Assembly: GCF_022376445.1 (NCBI RefSeq)
Contig: NW_025955006.1
Span: forward strand, 124,001 to 188,000
DNA from: Fomitopsis serialis
Taxonomy: Eukaryota; Basidiomycota; Agaricomycetes; Polyporales; Fomitopsidaceae
Reading direction: 5' to 3'
Length of the DNA stretch: 64,000 bases
This document shows, in pieces, positions 54,324-64,000 of this stretch. Below the pieces are notes generated by a model. That model was not told where the DNA came from. It ran no database searches and saw only the letters and a program-made list of their open reading frames with translations. Position 1 is the stretch's first letter. The number at the start of each line of letters is the position of its first letter. The position numbers and the translations under genes are program-made.

Positions 54324-57203
54324 TCACGATCGATCCTGCACAGCGGCGACCGCGCCTGCTTCTCCCCAAAGCTCTCCTGCGTCGTCAAAAGCCCAAACAT
54401 CCTCCTGATCACCACTGCTCTGCAAAGTCTGGTCTACAGCTCGAACTTCCGCTGCAAACGCGCCAGTGCAGAACGGCTCGCCTTGCTGATCTGCCTCGGG
54501 TACATCAACCCCAAGTGCTTGCTGAACAACGGCTCGCAAGGAAACATCCGTGTCGTCATACGCCTCCTCGGTGCTGGTCTCGCCTTCTTCGTCTGGTTCC
54601 TCAGCAATCAAATCCCCTAGCTCACCAATCTTCCCCTCAATCTCGTTCCGGAGTGTCTCGTCCTTTCGTAAGTATTCGCGCCATGCCGCCTTCGCTCGTC
54701 GGCTGGTGATGCATTCGGCTGACAGATTCCACTCCTTGACAGCGCATTTCTCCCAAGCCCGGCGGATGACGGTCCTTCCGCCTGCAGAGTCGAGGAAGTC
54801 GAAGACGTCGACTAGCGGTGCAACACTGGCGTTTCGGAGTGTTTTGATGGAGGTAGTGATCTTGACCTGTTCAGGTGTGAGTCCCTGATCTATCTGCTGC
54901 GAATGGCTGTTGACGAGGAACTCGAGAGCGGCCTGACGCAATCGATGTTTGATGACTCGATTTAGGCCTATGTCAGCCGGTTGAAAGATGCCCGTGCAGT
55001 TCGCTGGAATGAAGATGAGGAAGACGTTCGGGAACTCGGTCCAGATGTAGACACGGAACTCTTCACTCGTGTGGACAGGGTAGCAATCAATGATGAGGAT
55101 TGCCCGCTGGTCTGCAGGAAGGTTCAGGTCGAGTATCTTCTGCGTGATGTACGGTTTCAGGATATTAATCATCCACTAGCACGTCTGTTAGAGATAGTAG
55201 AAGGGATGTGCGATCTGTGAGTAACACACCTCCTTCATCGTCTTCAAAGTGCTGAAGTGACTTGTTTTCTTGGCACTTGCAGCCGAAGAGAAATCGAATC
55301 CGCGCATCTGCGCTTTATCCATTCCGTCCGCATCCACGTCAGGGAGCGACTTTACAGTCTGCCCGCTCCACACTTGCTGGAAGGGAAGGATATCACCATC
55401 GGCACTCGTAGCGACACAAAGTGTGTATGCTCGCTTCTCGTCCTTCGCCACAACATTGACCTGTCGTACGCCCGTCTCCTCGTAGGTCGTATTGTTGTTT
55501 GGCAAGACCATGACTCCCGTCTGGTCCATGCCAATGATGAGCGATGGCGGGATGTTGTACATGACAACAGCATGTATGATCCGGAAGAAGGTACGTTCGC
55601 ATAGCTCGTCCGCGTTGTCGGGGATGTGAGCTGCGGCACGCGTTCCTTTCCGCACCGACCAGCCCAAGATACTGCTGAAGAAGTCGCCAACAAAACGCTC
55701 AGAGCATTTGAATGTTTCCAGCAGCTCCGGCTGATGTCGTTTGATCAAGGCGAGTAGGATTGATCGTCCGAGTATGCGATTTACTGGAATGCCTGATGCG
55801 CGCAGGGCAAGCAGTCGCGCCTTTGCTTCGTCGACGATAACGGGATATTTTGTAAGGACCCCAGCACGACCCGATGCGGACAAGACACGGCGATTGTTGA
55901 CACTTTCAAGGGTGCGTGTGGACCATCGTTTCCCATGCTTTGATAGCCAGCGTTGCACAGTCCCCTTCGTCAAGCGCGAGAACAATGCAGGATGCTCGCG
56001 TTGTAACGTCCGTGCAATGAACGTCGCCGACCAGTGAACCTGGGGTGCAATGCGATCAATGTGAGCCCATAGGAAGGGATGAAACCAATTGGTCCTTTCG
56101 TGTCGCTGCTGAATGACCCCACCCTTCTTCCCATTCCGCTTCTTCTTCCATACCGAGCCATGTGGCCGCGATATCTCCGCAAGGTTCATCAGCTCACCCC
56201 GCTTCGGGCCAGCTCTAACCCTGATGTGTTCCTTGGCACTAGCTAGCCCGGGTTGAGTCTTCTTCAAAGCTGCCTTCTTCGCTCGATGCCGTTGCTGACG
56301 CACACGGTCAATCTCGCGTCTGTGGGCAGCCTTCTGCTCGCGCTGCTCCTCCTCCTGCTGAGCGAGCTTCGTGCTCCGTTCCTTGGTTGCGGCAGCTTCT
56401 GTCCGCCATTTCTCGTGAGCTTCCTCCCTCGTCATTGGCTTCCAACCAAACATGCCGAGCCGAGCCTGTTTGTTAGGCTGCGGTGGGGCCGTGCTTGTGG
56501 CCTCGTTGCCGGATCCTGCATCAGCACTTCGCTTACGCTTTTGTACTGCGTGTGGAACAGGTTGGTGCTTGTCGGAGGTAGGCCTGCGATTGGCTGACGT
56601 CTCTCTACTCTCGTCCTCTGATTCACTGCTGACAAGGTTGATTGTAGGCTCCCGCCGGCGCACTGGTTGGTGCTTCCGGAAGAAGCTGGGAAGTCGAGCC
56701 TGAGCTCCTTCAGCCTCAGACTCATCTGAGTCGGAACTCGACATGATTGGTCCCCTGACAGAGACATCAAACAGTGAGGCGAAGACTGTGTCGTGGGTTA
56801 TATACACTTACCTTTTCCTAGGGACCCTTGCTCCAGAAGCCTTCGCCCCAGTTATCAACCGTTCGAGCCATGCAGTCTTGACCATCGCGCGGTCGGGGTC
56901 GCTCATATCGCGCATGGATGTCTTGAAGAGCTGTACCAAGTCTTCGCATCGGCGACCTTGCTCCGTGAACAGGATCTGTCCACCATGGCTAGGTTTATGG
57001 GTCTGGAATGCATGCTCAAGGGCTCGTGAAAAGGCGGCATAAGTGCCCTCTTCTTTCACAAAGTCTGGATCGAGGGCAAAGTGGTACGATGATTCGGGCG
57101 GGTTTGATGGCAGTGAAGTCGGGAGATGGCGAAGGAGCAAAGCAAGATGGTTAATGCGAGCAATGAGTTCATTAGACAGAGCAGGTTGTTTTGTAGATGG
57201 CAT
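54324..57203 (-). CDS. Transposase with HTH and DDE domain (922 aa)
   Basis: Three exons: 56812-57203, 55230-56754, 54324-55175; introns of 57 and 54 nt; phases close to 922 aa. The first exon starts MPSTKQPALSNELIARINHL. Exon 2 has a long charged region, a helix-turn-helix-like DNA-binding stretch (SATFIARTLQREHPALFSRL; GTVQRWLSKHG) and the first catalytic Asp in SLIIGMDQTGVMVLP. Exon 3 has the second Asp in AILIIDCYPVHTSEEFRVYI and the third in the PANCTGIFQPADIGLNRVI block, which is the pogo/DDE_1 pattern. The C-terminus is acidic. It cuts and pastes its own element by binding the terminal repeats. No frameshift or stop was found, so it may be functional. The large plus-strand open frames here are shadows. 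Confidence 0.9.
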
Positions 57204-57429
57204 ATCTCTACGTCGTTCTGTGTTGCAGTCAAGTAGTAGCTCGTTTGAATTTTGTCAACATAGCCTGAACCGAACTAGCTGAATTGTGGCTACAGGATCA
57301 CGTGTATAACTGGCCACAGCGATGTCACGGTTGCTACACTAAAGCTGGTTGCTAATCACACATCTGTCACGCATAACGGGGGGCCAGTTGCTAGTGTCGG
57401 GACCCGTCCGAGTGTCACGCTGGGTCTGG

Positions 57430-57456
57430 CGGTTGGCAGCATACACTCCGCTACAG
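57430..57456 (-). repeat. Right terminal inverted repeat, 27 bp
   Basis: Plus strand begins CGGTTGGCAG and ends ACTCCGCTACAG; reverse complement is identical to 54201-54227. Followed by TA at 57457-57458. Confidence 0.95.
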
Positions 57457-57458
57457 TA

Positions 57459-58185
57459 GTTGCCAGACGCTCACCAGACCACCGTGGCTTCTTTCCATCG
57501 GCCGTAGTAAGGGTGTCCAGTTGGTGAGTATCATATATATCATTGGATCAACAAGATTTGTCGTCTTGAACAAACGCCGTTGTAGGGATGACAGAAGATC
57601 GTGCAATAGGCTTGCTGAATGTTATCTCACGAGGGAAAAGGCCGAGGGTGACGATCGACAGATTCATGACCATCCTACAACGCGTCCAGTGTATCTGACT
57701 GCAGTCTCACGACGGATTTTCATAACGGATGACGGCCACAGCAACGCCAGTGACGGGAGCATTCGTAGGGGCCTCCCATGCCCGCTTTCGGTGAGCATAC
57801 TGTCCCTCTCTGCACACCCGTCAGAACGCAGTTGAGAAGCTGTCGGCGCCGAACTACACAAGCGGGTGGTAGTCGCATTTGTGTGGACATTCACTACACC
57901 ACGCCGTGATACGCTCGGATCATGATTATCACCACGTCTTCTCAACATGAAGGCAATGCATGACTTGTGGTTGACAGAAGGTCGGTAAGTGATATCCTTT
58001 GAATATCTATCGTGCTCCATTGGTGGATGCAACATGATCTTATTGAGCCAACTGACAACTTGATCGGCGGTCAGTCGTCAAGCGATGCAGTGCTGGCTCC
58101 GGATAGTGTATAAAATGCGCACAGGCGGCTCAGACTTCAGACGAGACCGCTTCTGGTTGCATAGGAACCATTTCCACAATTCGCC
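57459..58185. other. Promoter region of DUF6534 gene E
   Basis: About 730 bp after the transposon. It ends with a TATA box and leader for gene E. No gene seen. Confidence 0.5.
58109..58115 (+). promoter_or_regulatory. TATA box of DUF6534 gene E
   Basis: TATAAAA 71-77 bases upstream of the ATG at 58186. Confidence 0.65.
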
Positions 58186-60174
58186 ATGTTCTCCCCGAGC
58201 GATGAAGTGACCACGAACCTTGGCGCGCTCCTTGTAGGTAAGCATACATGCTTTCCGGGTTCATTCTTTCGTTTGTGACACACACTCACAGGTAACATCG
58301 CAAACGCAATGTACGTCTCTATCGGCGACCCTCAGATACTCCCCGCCTGTTGACCGCATCGCATGCAGCTTGTTTGGTGTGACGACTGTCCAAACGTATG
58401 CATACTGGAACAATCGTGGTTCAGACAGCGTCATCTTGGTCATATTGGTGGGTGCAACTTACGCAGACGAAATAGGTGCTTTGCGCTGACGTGGTTGGCC
58501 GGCAGTTGGCGTTGTGCTGGTGAGATTTCCCGATGCCCTATGTCTTTGGTAGGTCACTGAAACCTCCTAGGGTGATCGACATCTTGCATCTTGCCTTGTT
58601 CACCAAAACCACCTACACATACGCAATAACGGACTTCGCAGATCCTGCTGCCCCGCAACAAATATTATGGTACGTAGTTGCATTAATTTGATATGTTGTC
58701 TGTGCCATAACCTCACGCCGGACAGGACCTTCCCGGTGCGCCCTTTGTTCTGACATATCATGTTAGTGGTGCTGACGTTATCATTAGGTGCTCATATTCT
58801 TGACGGTCGGTGCAGTCTTCTTTATTGCTACCCATGCCCAGTAATTAGAACTGCAGCACAGGGTGCCAGCGACTTCATCGTACGCAGGTAACCATTCCTC
58901 GGCACATGCTCTGAAGGGCTGATGGAGCGACAATTCTGAATTCTTCTGCAGTATATTCACTCGACGCGTCTGGAAGCGTGAGTGGCACTCAGTGTGGTCT
59001 AGAGACTCGGGAAGAGTGACGTGTCCGCCCACAATAGTGAGCAATCGAAATACGTTACTTACTGCCTGCCTAGTGAGCATTCCAGATTCCAACTTAAGTC
59101 TCGACACTTATTGCTGTGTAGCTACTAAGTAGCGCGACGACAACCGGTGCGTCAATGATCCTGTGACGCGAGTAGCCTTCGTGGTTTCTGATGCCCCTCT
59201 TGGGTCGTTTAGCAATTGACTGGGGTGAGCATTGAGTCCATTCATGGCGACTGCGCTGGCTTACCACTCGTGGCAATCGAAGCTTTCGCAGCCTTGAGGT
59301 GATGAAATTGCACGCAGGGACATTCATCTCCGCTCATGCTATGAATAGCATTTCTGTATCTAGTTTTGATACATGGCGAACCACGAAGTTCTCGGTCAGC
59401 ACATTGCAAGTCCTGTAACAGGATTGTCACTGACCATCATCGCACAGGCGCTCTTGTATACAGGTCTGACCAGCGCTATCATCGGGGACGTACTCATCGC
59501 CGGATCCCTGTGCATAATTCTAAGACAACGCTTGAAGGATATTCCAGGGTGCGTATCCCATGAGCACTCGAACTCGTTCATCTCACGCAAAGACGGTGTA
59601 GTTCGCGAACGAGCTACGCAATGCGGTTGCTCATGGCTTATAGTATTGAAACCGGAGCTTTGACAAGGTAGGTCGACGCCTGCTCGGTGAGACACTGGTT
59701 GACTGTCTGTGTAGTGCGTGCACGTTAGCATGCCTCGTAACGGTAAACGCAACATCACTCATCTATCATTATGTTTGCTGAGAATTGTGTGTATAGTTTG
59801 CCACTGTGCGTCATAACTATGCCTACATGGTGTTGTATCTGCTCTTGTCCAAGTGTGAGTAATCATCAACTTGAGGTCTCGATGACAACGTGATCTTGCA
59901 CTATGAAAGTTTACTTGAACGCGCTACTGGCAACTCTCAACGCACGTCGTAGCCTCAGAGCTGTTACCGCCAATCCAGGACTGGAGCAACCCTCGATACC
60001 AGTGATCGGCGGAAGGGCAATCGGTCAAGTAAACGACAGCTTGGTATGGTGTGCTTGTCCACAATGCCGACGCTGCTGACGATCGCATTCTAGGTAACTC
60101 AACAGAGTACCTCGGAAATTATCACAGAATATCATCATCTCAATGCTTCTCATACGGTATCCGAGGTAAGATAG
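58186..60174 (+). CDS. DUF6534-type multi-pass membrane protein (gene E)
   Basis: Many short exons. It begins MFSPSDEVTTNLGALLVG, then GNIANAM, LFGVTTVQTYAYWNNRGSDS (about 58365-58440), LALCW, VIDILHLALFTKTTYTYAIT (about 58572-58635) with DFADPAAPQQILW, VLIFLTVGAVFFIATHAQ (about 58787-58840), FIVRSIFTRRVWKR, the helix ALLYTGLTSAIIGDVLIAGS (about 59450-59505) with LCIILRQRLKDIPG, YAYMVLYLLLSK and VYLNALLATLNARRSLR (about 59910-59960). These match gene A exon by exon, making A and E one subgroup. Two ends are possible: TGA at 60077-60079 or, if GTATGG...TTCTAG (60042-60092) is removed, a tail reading TEYHHLNASHTVSE with TAG at 60172-60174; the second looks more protein-like. Function unknown. 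Confidence 0.75.
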
Positions 60175-60500
60175 CCACCGCATGCGCCTGATAGTCTCAT
60201 CATCGAATGCCTCTATGCAGAATAAGGATGGCATTACCACTCAGATGTCCGACGATTCAGGGACAGTATTCAGCCATGGTAACCTGCCAATGCGATGGGA
60301 AGGCACGATCCATAGTGTCTAGTCTTCACGTCTGTGTTTACGTATCTATTGCATTTGCTTCTCGATGGGCATGCAAAGTTATCGCTAGTATCGGGGTAGT
60401 CCTTTTCACCCATGAGTGTCCAAAGGCGACTGCACATTTACCAATATTTACAATGCGATACAAATGAGGTAGTCCTCAAACCTCGAGCACAGGTTCAGAG
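60175..60500. other. Convergent 3' region
   Basis: About 330 bp between gene E (+) and the SLD3-like gene (-). Nothing recognised. Confidence 0.5.
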
Positions 60501-62998
60501 CTACTTTCCTTGCTGTCGAGCACGCTTCGGCTTTGTGGGAGTATCCGTCACTACCAGATGAGCATTCTTCCCCATCCAACCCAGTACGTCTTCGTCTTCA
60601 TCGTCCTCGTCCTCGTCTTCCGTCGAAGCAGAATCCTTGGCCCTCGCACGCGGCGAGCCCATACCCGATCCAAGCAGCAGTACATCCGGCGAGCTCTGCA
60701 GCGTCCACTCATCCTCATCTTCGTCACCTTCGAGGATGCTGCCCAAATCGCACTTGGGCAACGGCGGAATACTCGCTCCGTCGCTCCGTGCAGCGTCTCG
60801 AAGTGCGGCCGCCTGTGAGTTTCCCGTCTGCCCCGCGCGCTCCTTAGGCTTGACGGGCGTCGCCGCGACGAGCGTGACGCTCTTCGCGCTACTCTTCGTG
60901 CGGGCAAGCGCCTTAGCTGCACCAGCGTCCAGAAGCTGCGTCTTCGCCTTCTGCGCCGCAGCCCTCGCCCTCGCCTGTTCCTTCTCCCGCGCCTTCGCCT
61001 GGGCCTTGCCTTTGAACGCCGTGGTCATGCTCACCTCTCGCACGATGGCGCGCTTCCTGAGGGCATTCCCGGGGCCGGTGCTCATCGAGCGCGCGCGTTC
61101 CTGCTCCAGGGACATTGAGAGCGAACGCGATCGTGCTCGCTCGAGCTCGCGTGGATCTGGTGGGACGTCTCTCGCGTGCGATTTCGAGCGAGACGAGATT
61201 GATGCATGCTGAGAGGACGTGGACGACTTGAGACGCTTGGCGGCAGGACGCGGCGAGACAGGCGGTGTGGATATAGGAGAGTCTGGTTCGTCCATGAAGG
61301 ACGAATCTTGGAATACCTTGGAGCGAAGAAGCTTGCATAGGTCTGGCAGACATGCCTTGAACCTGAGGATTATGGATGAGCATTCGGTGTCCAGCGACAG
61401 GTCAATGCTGTGGGACAAGACTGACCGAGGCTCGACGACGTCCTCGCAAAAAATCTGCATCCAGTCCCGCTCGTCCTCGACTCTCTGCTTGCCTTTAGCT
61501 CGTGCAATTGTGCCCCGATCGCGTTGCGCATCCTGAGCGTCGAGTGCAGACATGAGCTGCCACATTGATAGCTTGTCCATGAAGAGCTCGAGACACTCCT
61601 CGAGAGAGGGACCCTGCGGGGGAGGTGTAGGCTCCCTGTGTTTCCGCCTGCGTTTCTTAGACGGTGAGAGGTGCACTGGGAGCTCAGCCCGGAGCTCTTC
61701 GATGGGAGGTGTCGGTGCGCCAGGAAGGGAGAGGAGAAGGAAATGCAGGATGATCTGTACCTGAACTCTGTTGTCGTTCATTAGCTTCGACACGACTGCA
61801 CAAGCACAAACCACGACAGAGATACGCACTCGCGCTGCTCCATCCTCGCGAGCCATCGGTCCTTCCACGCTTCTTCTGCGTCAAACATGCTCACCGCACC
61901 GGATGCATCTTGTGTCTGTTGCTCCAGCTCAGCATCGCCTTTGGCGTTCCGGTAGGCGAGCCACAGCATCTGCTCCTCATTGTCTTCTGAGTGGCGGTCG
62001 TCTTCAATTAATCGATTGATGCGGCTGTGGTACTTCTGGGATGTCGACCGCGGAGTTAGGAGGAGCGGGCGAAGGAGGTCGTGCAGGGGATGTGAAGGGA
62101 CGCCAGAGGACGAGCATGGTGACGTCGTAGGTGACTGGATTCGTAGGAGTGATGCAACGAGAGCACGGAGGGGGACGATGGACTGTAGATCAAGGGCGCA
62201 TAAGGCATGAGCAACGTCTTATGTATCGGCGAATTTACATTGATATTGCACGGGGATCAGGCTGGCATACATGTGCCCTTTTCGACGAAACACATGAAGG
62301 GAGGACATCTCACTTCGCGCGTTGGGATCATAACGCCCCAGAGTAAATCCGTTCTCGCCAGCACCAAGGTCAAATGGCGCATGAATGCCACCCGCAGAAA
62401 AATGGGGCGAAGCACTGGGGAAAGCGAGGGTACTTCTCGAAAAGAGGTGTCAACGAACGATTACCAGATAACCTCGAATTCGATTGAAGACAGCTCTATG
62501 AGATGGATCTGGCTTTCACACAGACCTGCAATTAGGGAGAGGCGCAATATATTGCTATTGCAACAAGGAAGTACCCATGCAAAGATCACCGGAAAGCAAG
62601 CAAACAGTGCTAGATTCCAGGCGAAGTGCCGGAGGACAGCATGCCATGGAAGCCGGCTCGACGTGGTAGAAGAATGCGATGCACTCAACTCGCCCCTTCC
62701 TGTTTGTAGTATCTCGTATAATCACAAGGAATATGAGCAGTACAACAGGTAGTTGTCTCGAGTCACCAGCCAGTCTCCCCGCGCAAGATAGACGAAAGGT
62801 TGCCTCGAATGGAGGACGCACCTCGGGGAACCATAAAAATCGTAGATAAACCTGTCTTGCATATATCGCTGCTCCTGTGATACTATGTTCCTCGTCATAG
62901 CATACGACCTCATCGTTCAGCGCACGCTCCTGCGCAATTGTCCACTTGACAGGGCATTCTGCTGATAGGGAGTAAACGGGGGGTAAAACCGTAGTCAT
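60501..62998 (-). CDS. SLD3: SLD3-like DNA replication initiation factor
   Basis: Minus-strand gene. The last exon (60501-61767) and the one before it (61830 to about 62214) join in phase to give LLRPLLLTPRSTSQKYHSRI, EEQMLWLAYRNAKGDAELEQ, AEEAWKDRWLARMEQREVQV and QIILHFLLLSLPGAPTPP, a pattern I associate with the conserved Sld3 region that binds Cdc45. The rest is basic, Ser/Pro/Ala-rich and disordered, with an acidic patch near the end. Sld3 loads Cdc45 on MCM and is activated by CDK phosphorylation to bind Dpb11. The N-terminal exon is tentatively placed at 62998 (MTTVLPPVYSLSAECPVKWT), with later exons at 62220-62900 unresolved. Family identity is from motif memory, not a search, so moderate confidence; the coding nature of the two last exons is firm. 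Confidence 0.65.
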
Positions 62999-64000
62999 GA
63001 TGACCATTAATAGCCAGTCTATCAGATAATATCAGCCAAGTGTTCCCTCAGCGCATATAGCTCTGTGCAGAAGACCAAAGAAGTCGCAGAGATGTAGACC
63101 GTGTCGGACGTGTCGAGGTGGCAGAGTGACGCGACGCGCCGACGCGTGTCACTCACACACCAACTGTCACAGTCTCGTGACCTCTGTTACGCCACCTTGA
63201 GCGCTCGACTCCGACCACCAGCATCCATCTTCAACCCTCAACGTTTCAATATTCGCCGTACCATCTGGCGCGGCCATTCGGATCTCGTATCAATTTAGGC
63301 TGCATGTCATGACAAGTTCTGAACAAGTAGAAGTCGGCTTAAAAAGCCGAGGCTGCCTCCGAGTCGGATCAAGGGTATGAAGAGTACTAGTATGTTCACA
63401 ACTTTAACTTTGAGGCCACTAACGCGCTGGATAAGGCGATGTGATGCGTACATGAAACAGTGTGGTGAACATATATATCAATGTGCCGGACCCCAATAGT
63501 TCATAGACTCGCAATACCACTGGCAACAGGTCGAAAATGACGAGCAACGTACACACTATGTAAGGCAAGCAATCTGTGTCGCGAGAAGTTGGTCAAGCAT
63601 GCTGCTCGTGACCACGAATAACACGCATGTACTTTTGAGAGAACGTCCGATCGACTGGGAGATACGTTCCCGGAACGCGTTCCGGGAACACCTCTGCGGA
63701 ACGCCCCTAGGAACGCTGGTCACAGAGTGACAGAGGGCAAAGCGTACGGAGCGACCTATGTCATAAGCAGGTATTTCCGAACCCGGAAGTCAATAGTACG
63801 TAGATCTATAGAATGCTTATTAAGACATGCGTGACACTGCATGGTGGTCAATACCGACTCTGTCACACATTTGTAACACAGTAAGAACTCGATTGTACTA
63901 GCATCAGCAGAATAAGAACCACTTATTACCAGGTAAATTAGATGGATTCTCGCTGCCATAAATTGATCGCAAGCTACTTATTGCTCAACGTTCATACTCA
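62999..64000. other. Terminal 1-kb interval
   Basis: No supportable gene. It holds a small perfect hairpin (TCGGCTT-AAA-AAGCCGA, 63334-63350) and a 24-bp perfect palindrome (63666-63689). Confidence 0.45.
63666..63689. repeat. 24-bp perfect palindrome
   Basis: Half-site GTTCCCGGAACG followed directly by its reverse complement CGTTCCGGGAAC, with further GGAACGC copies just downstream (63697-63716). Could be a binding site for a dimeric regulator or a cruciform-forming sequence; no gene is close enough to assign it. Confidence 0.75.

Larger units (their letters stand above)
54199..57458 (-). mobile_element. Pogo-like (Tc1/mariner superfamily) DNA transposon, apparently complete
   Basis: Element 54201-57456 (3256 bp) bounded by identical 27-bp inverted repeats and flanked by TA on both sides (54199-54200, 57457-57458), the target-site duplication of this superfamily. 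It carries one transposase gene with DDE catalytic motifs, no stop codons inside exons, and direct GTCACGC-type subterminal repeats. Perfect TIRs and an open transposase suggest recent insertion or possible activity. The insertion lies between DPM1 and DUF6534 gene E. Confidence 0.93.

Noticed and set aside
63334..63350. Small hairpin as a terminator
   Set aside because: Perfect 7-bp stem with AAA loop, but rho-independent terminators do not apply to fungal polymerase II genes and no gene ends here.
1..64000. CRISPR arrays, bacterial operons, tRNA or rRNA genes
   Set aside because: No regularly spaced repeats, no ribosome-binding-site gene strings, and no cloverleaf with the GTTCGA-type loop or rRNA-like segment was recognised by eye.

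Overview
The window is nuclear DNA of a basidiomycete fungus, most likely an agaricomycete close to the Polyporales. The evidence is: many short GT-AG introns (mostly 44-90 nt), fungal housekeeping genes (NOP4/RBM28-type, RPS14, SBH1, DPM1, SNC1, SLD3-like), five copies of the mushroom-type DUF6534 multi-pass membrane family, F-box paralogues and a TIR transposon. The lineage is inferred from protein families, not from a database search. Exon models were assembled by eye from splice signals, reading phase and comparison between paralogues inside the window.

Layout. 1-1070: 3' part of a NOP4/RBM28-like ribosome-biogenesis gene (+). 1295-3332: DUF6534 gene A (-). 4471-8258: CAMK-type protein kinase of 1227 aa (+). 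8945-9532: synaptobrevin SNC1 (-). 11471-13332 and 14632-16525: DUF6534 genes B and C in tandem (+). 21226-23034: RING protein 1 (-). 28134-30154: DUF6534 gene D (-). 31023-34152: two tandem F-box-like genes (+), followed by two broken F-box pieces in opposite orientations. 35161-35462: small Gly/Gln/Thr-rich protein (+). 36083-36574: 72-aa helix-turn-helix-like protein (-). 37580-38263: RPS14/uS11 (+). 38683-40978: glycerolipid acyltransferase (+). About 41360-44683: RING protein 2 (-), and 47444-49470: RING protein 3 (+), divergent. 50053-50620: Sec61 beta (-). 51321-52205: longin R-SNARE (-). 52605-53918: dolichol-phosphate mannosyltransferase (+). 54201-57456: a 3.26-kb pogo-like DNA transposon with 27-bp terminal inverted repeats, TA duplication and an open three-exon transposase (-). 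58186-60174: DUF6534 gene E (+). 60501-62998: SLD3-like replication factor (-).

The known genes fall into unrelated core jobs. Several serve the secretory pathway: Sec61 beta, DPM1, two R-SNAREs and the membrane-lipid acyltransferase, with Sec61 beta, the longin SNARE and DPM1 adjacent at 50-54 kb. The accessory part is made of expanded, fast-evolving families (DUF6534, RING/coiled-coil, F-box), and long stretches (16.5-21.2, 23.0-28.1 and 44.7-47.4 kb) contain no gene I can support.

The most interesting signal is a 4-nt microexon that sits at the same place and phase in all three RING paralogues, although its sequence and the surrounding protein have diverged. Other points are introns inside or directly after start codons (SNC1, RPS14, SBH1), 11-nt and 13-nt exons in the acyltransferase gene, an apparently intact transposon, and head-to-head F-box remnants.
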